A stretch of DNA of 59,101 nt, from the NCBI GenBank assembly GCA_903885965.1, contig CAISKQ010000057.1, positions 1-59,101 of the forward strand. The letters are read 5' to 3'. Below the pieces are notes generated by a model that saw only the letters and a list, made by a program, of their open reading frames with translations, was not told where the DNA came from and did no database searches. Shown here piece by piece: positions 24,970 to 32,592 of the stretch (its first letter is position 1; every line of letters starts with the position of its first letter). A program made the position numbers and the translations under genes. The DNA comes from an uncultured bacterium. Its GTDB lineage: Bacteria > Patescibacteriota > Minisyncoccia > Moranbacterales > GWC2-37-73.

Positions 24970-25057
24970 AATTGTATCATTTTTAAGTGTTATTACGCTT
25001 TAATTGTATCATTTATGATGCAATTAGTCAAGCTAGCTGAGCAAAAATGATACAATT
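24970..25057. promoter_or_regulatory. Three AATTGTATCATTT operator-like sites before fic
   Basis: Identical 13-mers AATTGTATCATTT at 24970-24982 and 25002-25014, and the inverted copy AAATGATACAATT at 25045-25057. They sit directly upstream of the fic start codon, whose product has a winged helix, so they are candidate autoregulatory sites. Confidence 0.6.
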
Positions 25058-25217
25058 AAGGGCATATATCATTTCTTGGCATATGTGAGGATTTATAGTT
25101 TCCGAAGGTTGAACCTTCTTTTATGTTGCCAACGCAATTTGACAAATCGTGGGGGGGGGTAGAATAAAATTACAATTTATAATTTCTTTAAAAAGTAACA
25201 AATGTATGGGAGAGATT

Positions 25218-25646
25218 ATGGGGATTACTGAAAACAAAGCAGAAATGCATAAGTCATTAAGCACAGAGGAATTGCTGAAATTAGCAATAATTTCAGATGG
25301 CAACGGCAGTAATGAAGGGCGTGCTGAGTTTGTTCGTTTGCTGGGGAAAACGGATATAAGGCCAGGGGTTGATGCATTTAATTTTCTAAAGGAGGGTAAT
25401 TATGATAATGCTCTAAATGATGCGTTTAGGGAAATTATTGAAAAGTACTATGAAATAACGATTGAGAAAAATGCATTATCTCGTGAACAATGGAATACAT
25501 TGCGAGGTGATTTATTGGAGCGCATACGCAATGTTGAGCATCGTATACGGGAATTTCCAGAAGATCGTGCAGATAATGAAATTGATTTATTAGGAAAACA
25601 ACGAGCTTTAGAGAAGCTAAGATTACGCGAGCCAAAATTAGAGTAA
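25218..25646 (+). CDS. Unrecognised 142-residue protein
   Basis: The track starts at a GTG in a G-run; ATG 25218 with GGAGAG just upstream is preferred (MGITENKAEMHKSLSTEELLKLAIISDGNG). The product is acidic, helical and soluble, with a heptad-like C-terminal region (ERIRNVEHRIREFPEDRADNEIDLLGKQRALEKLRL). No family recognised. It is a single-gene unit with its own terminator at the right end of the island. Confidence 0.6.
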   Translation: MGITENKAEMHKSLSTEELLKLAIISDGNGSNEGRAEFVRLLGKTDIRPGVDAFNFLKEGNYDNALNDAFREIIEKYYEITIEKNALSREQWNTLRGDLLERIRNVEHRIREFPEDRADNEIDLLGKQRALEKLRLREPKLE

Positions 25647-25664
25647 TTGAGTCTAGGTTATTTC

Positions 25665-25696
25665 AAAAACCGTCACTTTTGAGTGGCGGTTTTTTT
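25665..25696 (+). terminator. Terminator after the 142-residue ORF
   Basis: AAAAACCG.CACT pairs with AGTG.CGGTTTTT around TTTG, followed by a T run. Strong intrinsic terminator 18 bp after the stop. Confidence 0.9.
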
Positions 25697-25832
25697 CTTG
25701 GGAAATCATAAAGATCCTAAAAATATCCTAACGGAATCCATTGCACGGTGCAACTGCCAATTTTTTCTTCAGCCAAATAATCCTTGGTTAAAATGATGTT
25801 TTCAGTAAACTCCTATTTTAGCTATAAGATAA

Positions 25833-25868
25833 ATATGCTAATTCCCGCATATGCGGGAATTAGCATAT
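25833..25868. repeat. 36-bp perfect palindrome P1, copy b
   Basis: The same core as 19769-19810 (ATATGCTAATTCCCGCAT and its mirror). It is followed after 46 bases by palindrome P2 copy b, in the same order as at the left side of the island. Confidence 0.95.
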
Positions 25869-25914
25869 CGCCTGGGCAACCTCATGTTTACAGGGGTTTA
25901 TTATCTTCTATTAC

Positions 25915-25960
25915 AAAAGCGTGTCAAATAAATGCATATGCATTTATTTGACACGCTTTT
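25915..25960. repeat. 46-bp perfect palindrome P2, copy b
   Basis: AAAAGCGTGTCAAATAAATG and its mirror around GCATATGC. Compared with copy a, both arms changed in step (GTATC/GATAC versus GTGTC/GACAC; A7/T7 versus AAATAAA/TTTATTT). Confidence 0.95.
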
Positions 25961-25995
25961 GTTTTTTTGAAACATTCTCACATGCTTGAGAATGT

Positions 25996-26100
25996 GATAC
26001 TAGATTAACTTAATTTGTTACACAATAAGACGTTAGAGGCTAAGCCTCCTATAGGAGGCTTAGCCTCTTTGAAACTAGCGCTAATTTAGTTAATTCGGTA
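25996..26100. mobile_element. 105-bp palindromic MITE-like element P3, copy a
   Basis: The ends are inverted (GATACTAGATTAACTTAATT...AATTTAGTTAATTCGGTA). The centre is a 34-bp perfect palindrome (26035-26068) around CCTATAGG. It is flanked by direct 9-mers TGAGAATGT (25987-25995 and 26101-26109), consistent with a target duplication that split a terminator-like hairpin ACATTCTCA...TGAGAATGT. A sister copy lies at 33955-34056. Confidence 0.7.
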
Positions 26101-26170
26101 TGAGAATGTTGTTTTGTTGAAGAATTGAAATTTTTAGTGATTGTTAAAAAATTTCAACTTTGAAAAATTA

Positions 26171-26340
26171 GGCTCTGTCACGAAATAAATTGTGCAGTTC
26201 GTGCTCAGATTTGCGTCAGATTTGTTTCAAAAAAATTGAGAAGCTATCGAGATAACTTTGAGATTTTTTTGAGCAAAGATGATGTAAAGATGATGTAAAG
26301 ATTAGTGCTAGATGCATAAGTTATTTCGCGGTAGAGACTT
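26171..26340. repeat. 170-bp segment with imperfect terminal inverted repeats
   Basis: GGCTCTGTCACGAAATAA at the left and, inverted, GTCTCTACCGCGAAATAA at the right (14 of 18 match). It contains a tandem GATGATGTAAA repeat and no ORF. The right end touches the tsaD stop codon. It looks like an internally deleted IS. Confidence 0.45.
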
Positions 26341-27652
26341 ATTGCATTTTTAAATTCGCGTTGGGTTGGAGAGTTTTCCAATTTCCCAGGGCGGATTTTT
26401 TTTGGGCGTCAGTCATGGAATCCCAGCGGAAAGATCCAGCTATGCCGATCATGCCAGCGTTGTCGCCAGTTAAACTTAAAGCTGGAATGCAATAGGAAGT
26501 AGTAGGCATGTTTTTTTCGATGGCTTGACCTAGTTGCCCGCGAAGCTCGGTGTTGGCACTGACTCCACCGGCCAGCAAAATGGTTTTCGGTGCGTATTTT
26601 TCAGCTGCCCTGAGCGTTTTAGTAACTAGGACGTCTACGCAGGCTTGCTCAAATTCATGGCAAACCTGCGCGATGTAGTCTTTTGGGAGCTCAACTCCCT
26701 TTGTGGGAGTTGAGCTCCCATTGGCGGCAACAAATTTTTTTACTTCATACAGCACAGCGGTTTTGAGTCCGGAAAAAGAAAAATTGAAATTTTGCTTATT
26801 CAGCATTGGCCGAGGGAAATGGATTTCAAATTTTGAATTTTGAATTTTGAATTTTGAATTAATTTCTGAATTTTTAATTTTAGAATTATTTTCGTTTCGA
26901 AATTCGAAATTCGAAATTCGAAATGTTGCTGCCCAAGCAGCAACATTTGGTCCTCCAGGATAGCCAATGCCGAGAATGCGAGCGACCTTGTCAAAGGCTT
27001 CACCAACGGCATCGTCAACAGTCTGGCCAATGATTTCATATTCCAAATGATCCTTCATCAACACTAACTGAGTGTGACCGCCGGAAACAACCAAACATAA
27101 AATTGGAAATTTTATGTTTGGTAAATTTGAAATTTTGGAAGGGGTATCTTTTTTGATATTTGAATTCTGTTTGGAATTTGTTTCTTGGTTATTGGAGCTT
27201 ACGCTAATTTTATCGGAGATAAAATTAGCGTAGATGTGTCCCTCGATGTGATGAATCCCAATAAGTGGTTTTTCCCAGAGATAGGAAAGGGTTTTGGCAT
27301 AGTTTACCCCCACCAGAAGCGCTGGGATGAGCCCTGGGCCTTGGGTGACCGCAATGGCATCAATATCCGCAGGCAAAATTTGGGCCTCCTGGAGGGCATT
27401 TTTGAGCATCAAATCGATGTTTTTGACATGCTCTCGAGCAGCCAAATTCGGCACAACACCACCCCATTTGGCATGTAGTTTTATTTGCGAGGAGACCTCG
27501 CTAGAAAGAATTGTTAGAATATTTTTTTCCCGACTGAGGATTGAAATTGCAGTTTCATCGCAGGATGTTTCAATAGCAAGAATCGTGAGTTTGCCTGACT
27601 GAGAATTTTCTTTCTTACAGTTTCCTTTAAAAGTAGTGTTATTGGTTGACAT
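26339..27652 (-). CDS. tsaD: tRNA N6-threonylcarbamoyladenosine synthase TsaD with palindromic inserts
   Basis: The catalytic subunit that, with TsaB/TsaE, transfers threonylcarbamoyl to A37 of ANN-decoding tRNAs. ILAIETSCDETAISIL, the metal-binding GIHHIEGHIYANF, LVVSGGHTQLVL and LTGDNAGMIG are all present. The track start (27790) lies far upstream; ATG 27652 gives 437 residues, still about 90 longer than usual. The extra length comes from in-frame insertions: a 27-residue Asn/Lys-rich stretch before LPNIKFPILC, a stretch encoded by tandem AATTCAAA/AATTCGAA repeats, and a GSSTPTKGVELPK segment. Four perfect palindromes mark these places. The conserved core is intact, so the enzyme may still work. 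Confidence 0.93.
   Translation of the reverse strand: MSTNNTTFKGNCKKENSQSGKLTILAIETSCDETAISILSREKNILTILSSEVSSQIKLHAKWGGVVPNLAAREHVKNIDLMLKNALQEAQILPADIDAIAVTQGPGLIPALLVGVNYAKTLSYLWEKPLIGIHHIEGHIYANFISDKISVSSNNQETNSKQNSNIKKDTPSKISNLPNIKFPILCLVVSGGHTQLVLMKDHLEYEIIGQTVDDAVGEAFDKVARILGIGYPGGPNVAAWAATFRISNFEFRNENNSKIKNSEINSKFKIQNSKFEIHFPRPMLNKQNFNFSFSGLKTAVLYEVKKFVAANGSSTPTKGVELPKDYIAQVCHEFEQACVDVLVTKTLRAAEKYAPKTILLAGGVSANTELRGQLGQAIEKNMPTTSYCIPALSLTGDNAGMIGIAGSFRWDSMTDAQKKSALGNWKTLQPNANLKMQ
26684..26720. repeat. Perfect palindrome inside tsaD (16-5-16)
   Basis: TGGGAGCTCAACTCCC, spacer TTTGT, exact mirror. Read in the tsaD frame it encodes the non-conserved GSSTPTKGVEL segment. Confidence 0.95.
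26825..26948. repeat. AATTCAAA/AATTCGAA tandem repeats and palindrome inside tsaD
   Basis: Several TTTTGAA units, then four AAATTCG units, then AAATGTTGCTGC-CCAA-GCAGCAACATTT (12-4-12 perfect palindrome, 26921-26948). All of it is translated in frame as part of TsaD (NSKFKIQNSKFE-type sequence). Confidence 0.92.
27090..27122. repeat. Perfect palindrome inside tsaD (15-3-15), conserved-strand arm
   Basis: ACCAAACATAAAATT, GGA, exact mirror. On the coding strand one arm encodes the conserved ILCLVV strand before SGGHT; the other arm, encoding LPNIK, is an inverted copy of it. Confidence 0.93.
27200..27232. repeat. Perfect palindrome inside tsaD (15-3-15), conserved YANFI arm
   Basis: TACGCTAATTTTATC, GGA, exact mirror. 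On the coding strand one arm encodes the conserved YANFI after HIEGHI; the other encodes DKISV and is its inverted copy. Confidence 0.93.
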
Positions 27653-27736
27653 AACAGTGTTTTTATTATATAGTCTCACTGACTTGCTAAATCTCTCGCT
27701 TATTTTATTTGGATAATAATTAATCGATATTATCAC

Positions 27737-28561
27737 ATGGTAGCGAAAAAGGAAAGCATCACTGCTAATCCAAAAGCAAAAAATGTACAAAATATGAAAC
27801 TAAAAAAGCATGCAGCTTTAGCTGCTGATGTTTTTTTGTTTCGTCGCCGCACTGATCTTGGTAGAGATTTGCTGTTCATCAAGAAAGCAGATGAGAAGGA
27901 GGTATTTTTTTCTAATAGTAAGAGATTTTATCGAAGGAAGACAGATATAGAGAGTTGCAAGGATTTAACTGACAATGAATTGATAGAAGTTATTCAAAAT
28001 CAAAATCATCAGGCTTATGTCGATCTTTTCAGGCGTTATCAAAAAAAGCTTTTTTTATACATATATCGCTTAATAAGGGATAGGGACGAAACGGAGGATA
28101 TTTTGCAGAATGTGTTTGCAAAGGCATATAAAAACATTCAGCATTTTGACCTGGAACGTAAATTTTCATCTTGGATATATCGCATTGCACACAATGAGGC
28201 CGTCAATTATTTAAAGCGCAAGAGCAAAAGGTATATTGTTTCATGGGAGGATGTCACGACAAGCAAGGACAAATTGGAAACCGCTAGTAATGAGGAGCCG
28301 ATAGAGGATCAATGGCTGCATCAAGAGATTGCTCAGGAAATAGGGGAAGCGCTCAAAAAACTGCCGAAACAATACCGACAGATATTGAATATGCGATATT
28401 TTAAAGAATATTCTTATGAGCAAATAAGTAAAATTTTAGGTAAACCAGTTAATACGGTTGGAACGATTATTAATCGGGCAAAAAAGAAATTGTTTGAAAT
28501 TGTGAAAGGGGAAGCGCAAAAACGAGAGCAAGTCGTTCTTCGTAGTAGCAATGAAAAATGA
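27737..28561 (+). CDS. ECF-type RNA polymerase sigma factor with N-terminal extension
   Basis: A 274-residue sigma-70-family factor. Region 2 covers about residues 78-150 (YVDLFRRYQKKLFLYIYRLIRDRDETEDILQNVFAKAYKNI, then FSSWIYRIAHNEAVNYLKRK). Region 4 covers about 205-258 (LKKLPKQYRQILNMRYFKEYSYEQISKILGKPVNTVGTIINRAKKKL). Region 3 is absent, as in ECF sigmas. About 75 residues precede region 2, longer than usual, basic and with no membrane helix; they may be regulatory. No anti-sigma gene is adjacent. It is divergent from tsaD with 84 bp between start codons. Confidence 0.9.
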   Translation: MVAKKESITANPKAKNVQNMKLKKHAALAADVFLFRRRTDLGRDLLFIKKADEKEVFFSNSKRFYRRKTDIESCKDLTDNELIEVIQNQNHQAYVDLFRRYQKKLFLYIYRLIRDRDETEDILQNVFAKAYKNIQHFDLERKFSSWIYRIAHNEAVNYLKRKSKRYIVSWEDVTTSKDKLETASNEEPIEDQWLHQEIAQEIGEALKKLPKQYRQILNMRYFKEYSYEQISKILGKPVNTVGTIINRAKKKLFEIVKGEAQKREQVVLRSSNEK

Positions 28562-28755
28562 TAATTTTTTCTTTCGCAAAGCCTTATTTAGGCGTAAATT
28601 TCTTGGTGGAAGGATTTGTTTGATTTATGTTGCAAGATAATAATCAGGTCAAAGTAGAAAAGACTTGATTATTTTTTTATTTCTGCTATATTGTATCAGT
28701 AGTCATTAGAAAAAGAATCAGTCTCTGGTTCTCTGTTTTTTTAAAGAACACATTT

Positions 28756-28827
28756 GGCGCTATCGTCTAGTGGTTAGGACACCAGGTTTTCATCCTGGTA
28801 ACAGGAGTCCGATTCTCCTTAGCGCTA
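28756..28827 (+). tRNA. tRNA-Glu (anticodon UUC)
   Basis: Acceptor GGCGCTA/TAGCGCT with a G-U first pair, D arm GTCTAGTGGTTAGGAC, anticodon loop TTTTCAT (TTC) in a CCAGG/CCTGG stem, T arm AGGAGTCCGATTCTCCT. CCA is not encoded. A promoter TTGATT-16-TATATT lies about 70 bases upstream. Confidence 0.96.
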
Positions 28828-28828
28828 C

Positions 28829-28867
28829 AAATTTTTAAAAGTCCCATTTCGTGGGGCTTTTAAATTT
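28829..28867 (+). terminator. Hairpin terminator after tRNA-Glu
   Basis: AAATTTTTAAAAG.CCCA pairs with TGGGGCTTTTAAATTT around TTTCG. It directly follows the tRNA 3' end. Confidence 0.7.
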
Positions 28868-28990
28868 GTCTAGCGATAAGAGAGAATCGGACGGGCGCGA
28901 GTAGGATGCGATCCACCAGCTGGCGAAAAGCATTCTAATTTTAGTCGAGGACGGTCCTCGACTGAGTTTTATTTTGTCAAACCAAATTCT
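28868..28990. repeat. Inverted tRNA-like 3' fragment and AGTCGAGGAC palindrome
   Basis: Reading the minus strand, GTCCGATTCTCTCTTATCGCTA resembles the T arm and acceptor end of the adjacent tRNA-Glu (GTCCGATTCTCCTTAGCGCTA). Next to it lies a perfect palindrome AGTCGAGGAC-G-GTCCTCGACT. No gene is visible. A decayed tRNA copy is likely. Confidence 0.4.
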
Positions 28991-29015
28991 ATGGCTGTAA
29001 ATTCTATGGCAACAA

Positions 29016-29050
29016 AAGACCCCATGTCCTTTTCGGAGACATGGGGTTTT
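29016..29050. terminator. Terminator before dedA1
   Basis: ACCCCATGTC pairs exactly with GACATGGGGT, followed by TTTTAACTTTT. Probably bidirectional. Confidence 0.85.
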
Positions 29051-29131
29051 AACTTTTCATTTTTCTGCTGTTTTGCATGTTTATAAAATTTTCACTTGTA
29101 TATTCTTTAGTCTGTCATATAATTTAGCCAT

Positions 29132-29726
29132 ATGGAACAACTTGGACAAACTACTCTTGATTTTCTTAGGCACTATGGCTACTGCGCTATGCTGCCTGCC
29201 ATTGATGGTTGTGGAAGGCGCTGGCGCAACGGTTGTTTGCGCAATGCTGGCGTCTTTGGGAGTTTTCTTCTGGCCTTTGGTTTTGTTTTTTTCAATTCTG
29301 GGAGATTTGATTGGCAATGTGATTTTGTATTGGGTGGGTTATCGTTGGGGCATGCAGTTTGCGGCCGGCCGGGGAAAATATCTGGGGCTTAATGAAAGGC
29401 GAGTGCTGAAAATGGAAAAATATTTTCATCGGCACGGCGGTAAAACTCTTTTTGTGGTCAAATCAATGACGGGCCCTTATTTGCTGGCTTTTATCACAGC
29501 TGGGATTGTGAAAATGAATTTTGAAAAATTTTTGCGCTATTCTTTTTTGGGCGCGATTGCTTGGAGCAGTTTTTTTGTAGCGATGGGCTATTTCTATGGT
29601 TATCTCTGGAAAAGCATCGCGCGCTATGTCAGTTGGGCCGGGATCGTTATTTTGGTTGTCACAATTGTCATTTTTGTCGTGCTTGGGTTTTATGAGAAAA
29701 AGCAATCAGAAGAATTTTTAAAATAG
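29132..29726 (+). pseudogene. DedA-family membrane protein, frameshifted copy
   Basis: First of two tandem dedA-like genes. The true start is ATG 29132 (MEQLGQTTLDFLRHYGYCAMLP, parallel to the next gene). At 29193-29200 TGCC is duplicated (CTGCCTGCC), which shifts the frame after about 22 codons; the remainder (LMVVEGAGATVVCAMLASLG to the stop at 29726) continues in the frame of the 29073 ORF. Removing one TGCC restores an uninterrupted DedA/SNARE-associated protein about 58% similar by eye to its neighbour. A shortened protein could start at an internal ATG near 29175. Promoter-like TATAAT occurs at 29117. Confidence 0.85.
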
Positions 29727-29762
29727 TTTTTTGCTTTCAATATTTCCCAAACCAGCCTATAA

Positions 29763-30362
29763 TTGAAAAATATGGAGCAAACAGGACAAATCATTTTTCA
29801 ATTTCTCAAACACTACGGCTATTTCGCCATGCTGCCGCTGATGATCGTGGAGGGGCCAGTGGTGACCATCATTGCGGCAATGCTGGCCTCACTAGGGGCT
29901 TTTGCTTGGCCAGTGGTGCTTTTGTTTTCAATTTTGGGTGATATGCTTGGCGATGTGCTACTTTATGGCGCAGGGCGCAAATGGGGTATGGGTTTTGTGC
30001 ACGGTCCAGGAAAATATCTGGGCATTACGGAAAAGTTGGTTTTGAGAATGGAAAAATATTTTCAAAAACATGGAGGCACAACAATCTTTGCGGTCAAATC
30101 GACCACTGGGCTTTGCTGGGCGACTTTTGCTGCAGCCGGCATCGTGAAAATGGATTTCAAAAAATTTCTCAAATATTCTTTGCTGGGCGGAGTGGTGTGG
30201 AGCGGCTTTTTGGTCGCAATGGGATATTTTTACGGTTATCTCTGGCGAAGTATCAAGCAATACATCAGCTGGGTCGGCTGGATTATTTTTGCAGCCGCTA
30301 TTATTTCTTTCATCGCTATTACACTTTACAAGAAAAAACAAGCAAAGGAATTTCTGAAATAG
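29763..30362 (+). CDS. DedA-family membrane protein
   Basis: A 199-residue polytopic protein of the DedA/VTT group, associated with envelope maintenance and lipid-carrier flipping in other bacteria. The re-entrant signatures MLPLMIVEGPVVTIIAAMLAS and GDVLLYGAGRKWG are visible, and KYFQKHGGTTIFAVKSTTG carries the conserved H-G-G-x(n)-R/K region. There are two C-terminal membrane helices. Met1 or Met4 could be the start; Met4 parallels the sister gene. It is the intact copy of the tandem pair. Confidence 0.87.
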   Translation: MKNMEQTGQIIFQFLKHYGYFAMLPLMIVEGPVVTIIAAMLASLGAFAWPVVLLFSILGDMLGDVLLYGAGRKWGMGFVHGPGKYLGITEKLVLRMEKYFQKHGGTTIFAVKSTTGLCWATFAAAGIVKMDFKKFLKYSLLGGVVWSGFLVAMGYFYGYLWRSIKQYISWVGWIIFAAAIISFIAITLYKKKQAKEFLK

Positions 30363-30454
30363 TCATAATGAGTGTGCATTTTTTAGGCTGCCATTAAGTG
30401 CAGTTTTTTCTTGCAAAAAGACGCTAAAAAGGTTAAAGTTGGAAGTATAAAATC

Positions 30455-31303
30455 ATGGTAAATCAAATCATAAAATTGGCAGAAAAGGCTGTTGGAAAAG
30501 CGAAAAGTATCCTTTTCGTTGATCCGAGACTTTTATATAAAAAAGAGCGGCATTTGATAAATCAACCGTTTTTTTGGGAGGGCTCAAATGGCAAAGGAGT
30601 TTTGTTGGTGCATGGTTGGTCATCAACCGCCTATGAAGTTCGCCGGCTTGGAAAATATTTAAATGAAAATGGTTATACAGTTCTGGGTTTGATGTTGTCT
30701 GGTCATGGCACCGTACCGAAAGATTTGGAGGGTGTGACAGCTCAGGACTGGATAAATGATGTCGAAGAGGGATATGGGAAACTGAAAAAAAATTGCGAAA
30801 AAGTATTTGTCGCAGGGACCTCAATCGGCGCCAGTATTGCTTTAATTTTAGCTGAGCAAGAAAAAGAGATGTCCGGGATTGTGCTGATGGCAACTCCGCA
30901 CAAATTACGTTTTGAGAGGATTGGCGTTATTTTGGTGAAATTAGCACTTTTTTTTAATCGAAAACAATATCGCACTAAATTTTATCCGCCGACTTTCGGT
31001 TCAGCCGAAAGCATTACCCGGATGATTTCTTATCAAAGTTATCCAGTGGCCAGCGTGTTGGAAGTTTTTGAATTGGTCAGGCGGGCGCGCAGAAATCTTG
31101 GCAGCATTTCCCAACCATGTTTGCTGCTTCAATCTACCCATGATCACATGGTCACCAAAGATAGTATGGAAAAAATTTATGAGAAAATAAGTTCCAAGAA
31201 AAAAAAGAAAATCTATATCCAAAAAGCTTATCATACTTTTATCCCTGACATCAAAAATCAGCACGTGTTTAAGGACATCCTTAATTTTTTTGAGGAGAAT
31301 TAA
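30455..31303 (+). CDS. Alpha/beta hydrolase (carboxylesterase/monoacylglycerol lipase-like)
   Basis: A 282-residue soluble hydrolase. LLVHGWSSTAYEVRRLGKYL forms the oxyanion region. The nucleophile elbow is AGTSIGAS with Ser123. The acid appears in QSTHDHMV and the catalytic His in AYHTFIPD near 267. The cap between is short, like bacterial EstA/YvaK-type carboxylesterases. Substrate unknown. It is followed 7 bp later by a glycosyltransferase gene, so the two are likely co-transcribed. Confidence 0.87.
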   Translation: MVNQIIKLAEKAVGKAKSILFVDPRLLYKKERHLINQPFFWEGSNGKGVLLVHGWSSTAYEVRRLGKYLNENGYTVLGLMLSGHGTVPKDLEGVTAQDWINDVEEGYGKLKKNCEKVFVAGTSIGASIALILAEQEKEMSGIVLMATPHKLRFERIGVILVKLALFFNRKQYRTKFYPPTFGSAESITRMISYQSYPVASVLEVFELVRRARRNLGSISQPCLLLQSTHDHMVTKDSMEKIYEKISSKKKKKIYIQKAYHTFIPDIKNQHVFKDILNFFEEN

Positions 31304-31310
31304 CAAAGCT

Positions 31311-32537
31311 ATGCGCATCGCCATTTTTACAAATAATTATCTTCCAAATCCATACGGCGTCAGTGGTTCAATCGAAAGTTTTCGCAAAGAACTCGAGCGA
31401 ATGGGCCACACGGTATACGTCTTTGCGCCGAATTTTAAAGGCTATGTGGATGAAAATGAAAATGCTTGTCCGTCGGAGAGGCGGGTTTTTAGGTATCCAG
31501 CAATTGATTTTAAATTTAAGGACATTAGGTTTCCAATTGCAATTCCATATTCCTGCCTCGGTGGCAGACAAGCCTACCGAATTAGTAGGCTTTTGAAAAA
31601 ACTTGAGCTAGATATCATCCACTGTCAACATCCAAACCTTTTAGGCTGGGCTGGGGCAAAATGGTCCAAGAAAAAAAAGGTGCCACTGATCTTTACTTGG
31701 CACACCCTGTATAATCACTATGCTCATTTTGCACCATTGTTACCAGAAAAATTTGCAGCTAATTGGGCAATTAAGAATGCGAGAAACTTTGCCAATGCAG
31801 CTAATTGTATTATCGTTCCAACGCCATCAGTAAAAGAAATGATTTTGCGTTGGGGAGTTTCGAACAAGAATATTGTCTCGATTCCATCCGGGGTTAATGG
31901 GAGTGAATTTGAAAACGCCGACAAGGAGAGTGTGCGCAAAGAACTTGAAATTGCTGAGGATGAAGTCGCCTTACTACTGGTTTCTCGCATCACAGATGAA
32001 AAAAACGTAATTTTTTTGGCTAATGTAATTGCGAGAGTTCTTAGTGAGGATAAAGAAAGTAATCTCAATAAAATAAAATTTATTCTTGCTGGGGATGGGA
32101 ATAAGCTCAGTGAAATTAAAAAAATATTTTCCCACGCCGGTGTTGATGAAAAAGTTTCTTATCTTGGTCTTATTGCTGGAGAACGACGAAAAAATGTGTA
32201 TGCCGCCGGAGATATTTTCGTCTATGCTTCGAAGTCTGAAACTCAGGGCATGATAATTTCCGAAGCTATGTATATGGGTTTGCCAGTCGTGGCCTTGTCT
32301 GCAACTGGTGTAAATGATATGATTACTAACCAGGTTACAGGATTGTTAGTTAAAGAAAATGAACAAGAATTTGCAATGGCCATACGTAGGTTAGTAAATG
32401 ATGAAAAGCTTAGGAAGAAATTTTCTGAAAATGCTGGCAAAATCTCAAGGCAATGGTATACCTCAGCAGTTTGCACTCAAAGACTAATTTCCTTGTATGA
32501 AAAAACGATTTTGGAAAGTAAAGAAAGAAAAAACTAA
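31311..32537 (+). CDS. Family 4 glycosyltransferase
   Basis: A 408-residue GT-B glycosyltransferase. The track start is an internal TTG of the previous gene; ATG 31311 (MRIAIFTNNYLPNPYGVSGS) is right, with the Gly-rich donor loop directly after. The C-terminal domain shows LLLVSRITDEKN, FILAGDGNKL and SKSETQGMIISEAMYMGLPVVA, containing the E-x7-E motif of GT4. It probably adds a sugar to a lipid or surface glycan. SD GAGGAG is about 14 bases upstream. Confidence 0.92.
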   Translation: MRIAIFTNNYLPNPYGVSGSIESFRKELERMGHTVYVFAPNFKGYVDENENACPSERRVFRYPAIDFKFKDIRFPIAIPYSCLGGRQAYRISRLLKKLELDIIHCQHPNLLGWAGAKWSKKKKVPLIFTWHTLYNHYAHFAPLLPEKFAANWAIKNARNFANAANCIIVPTPSVKEMILRWGVSNKNIVSIPSGVNGSEFENADKESVRKELEIAEDEVALLLVSRITDEKNVIFLANVIARVLSEDKESNLNKIKFILAGDGNKLSEIKKIFSHAGVDEKVSYLGLIAGERRKNVYAAGDIFVYASKSETQGMIISEAMYMGLPVVALSATGVNDMITNQVTGLLVKENEQEFAMAIRRLVNDEKLRKKFSENAGKISRQWYTSAVCTQRLISLYEKTILESKERKN

Positions 32538-32592
32538 ATTTTAGTGTAATAAGAACTAGACGCATTAATTTATTAAAAGAAACATAAAAGAT

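Noticed and set aside
19769-25960. Prophage or conjugative element
   Set aside because: No capsid, terminase, integrase of the tyrosine type, or conjugation genes; contents are relics and orphan genes.
26270-26300. GATGATGTAAA tandem repeat as a regulatory iteron or origin
   Set aside because: Only two to three units, no replication gene or DnaA boxes nearby.
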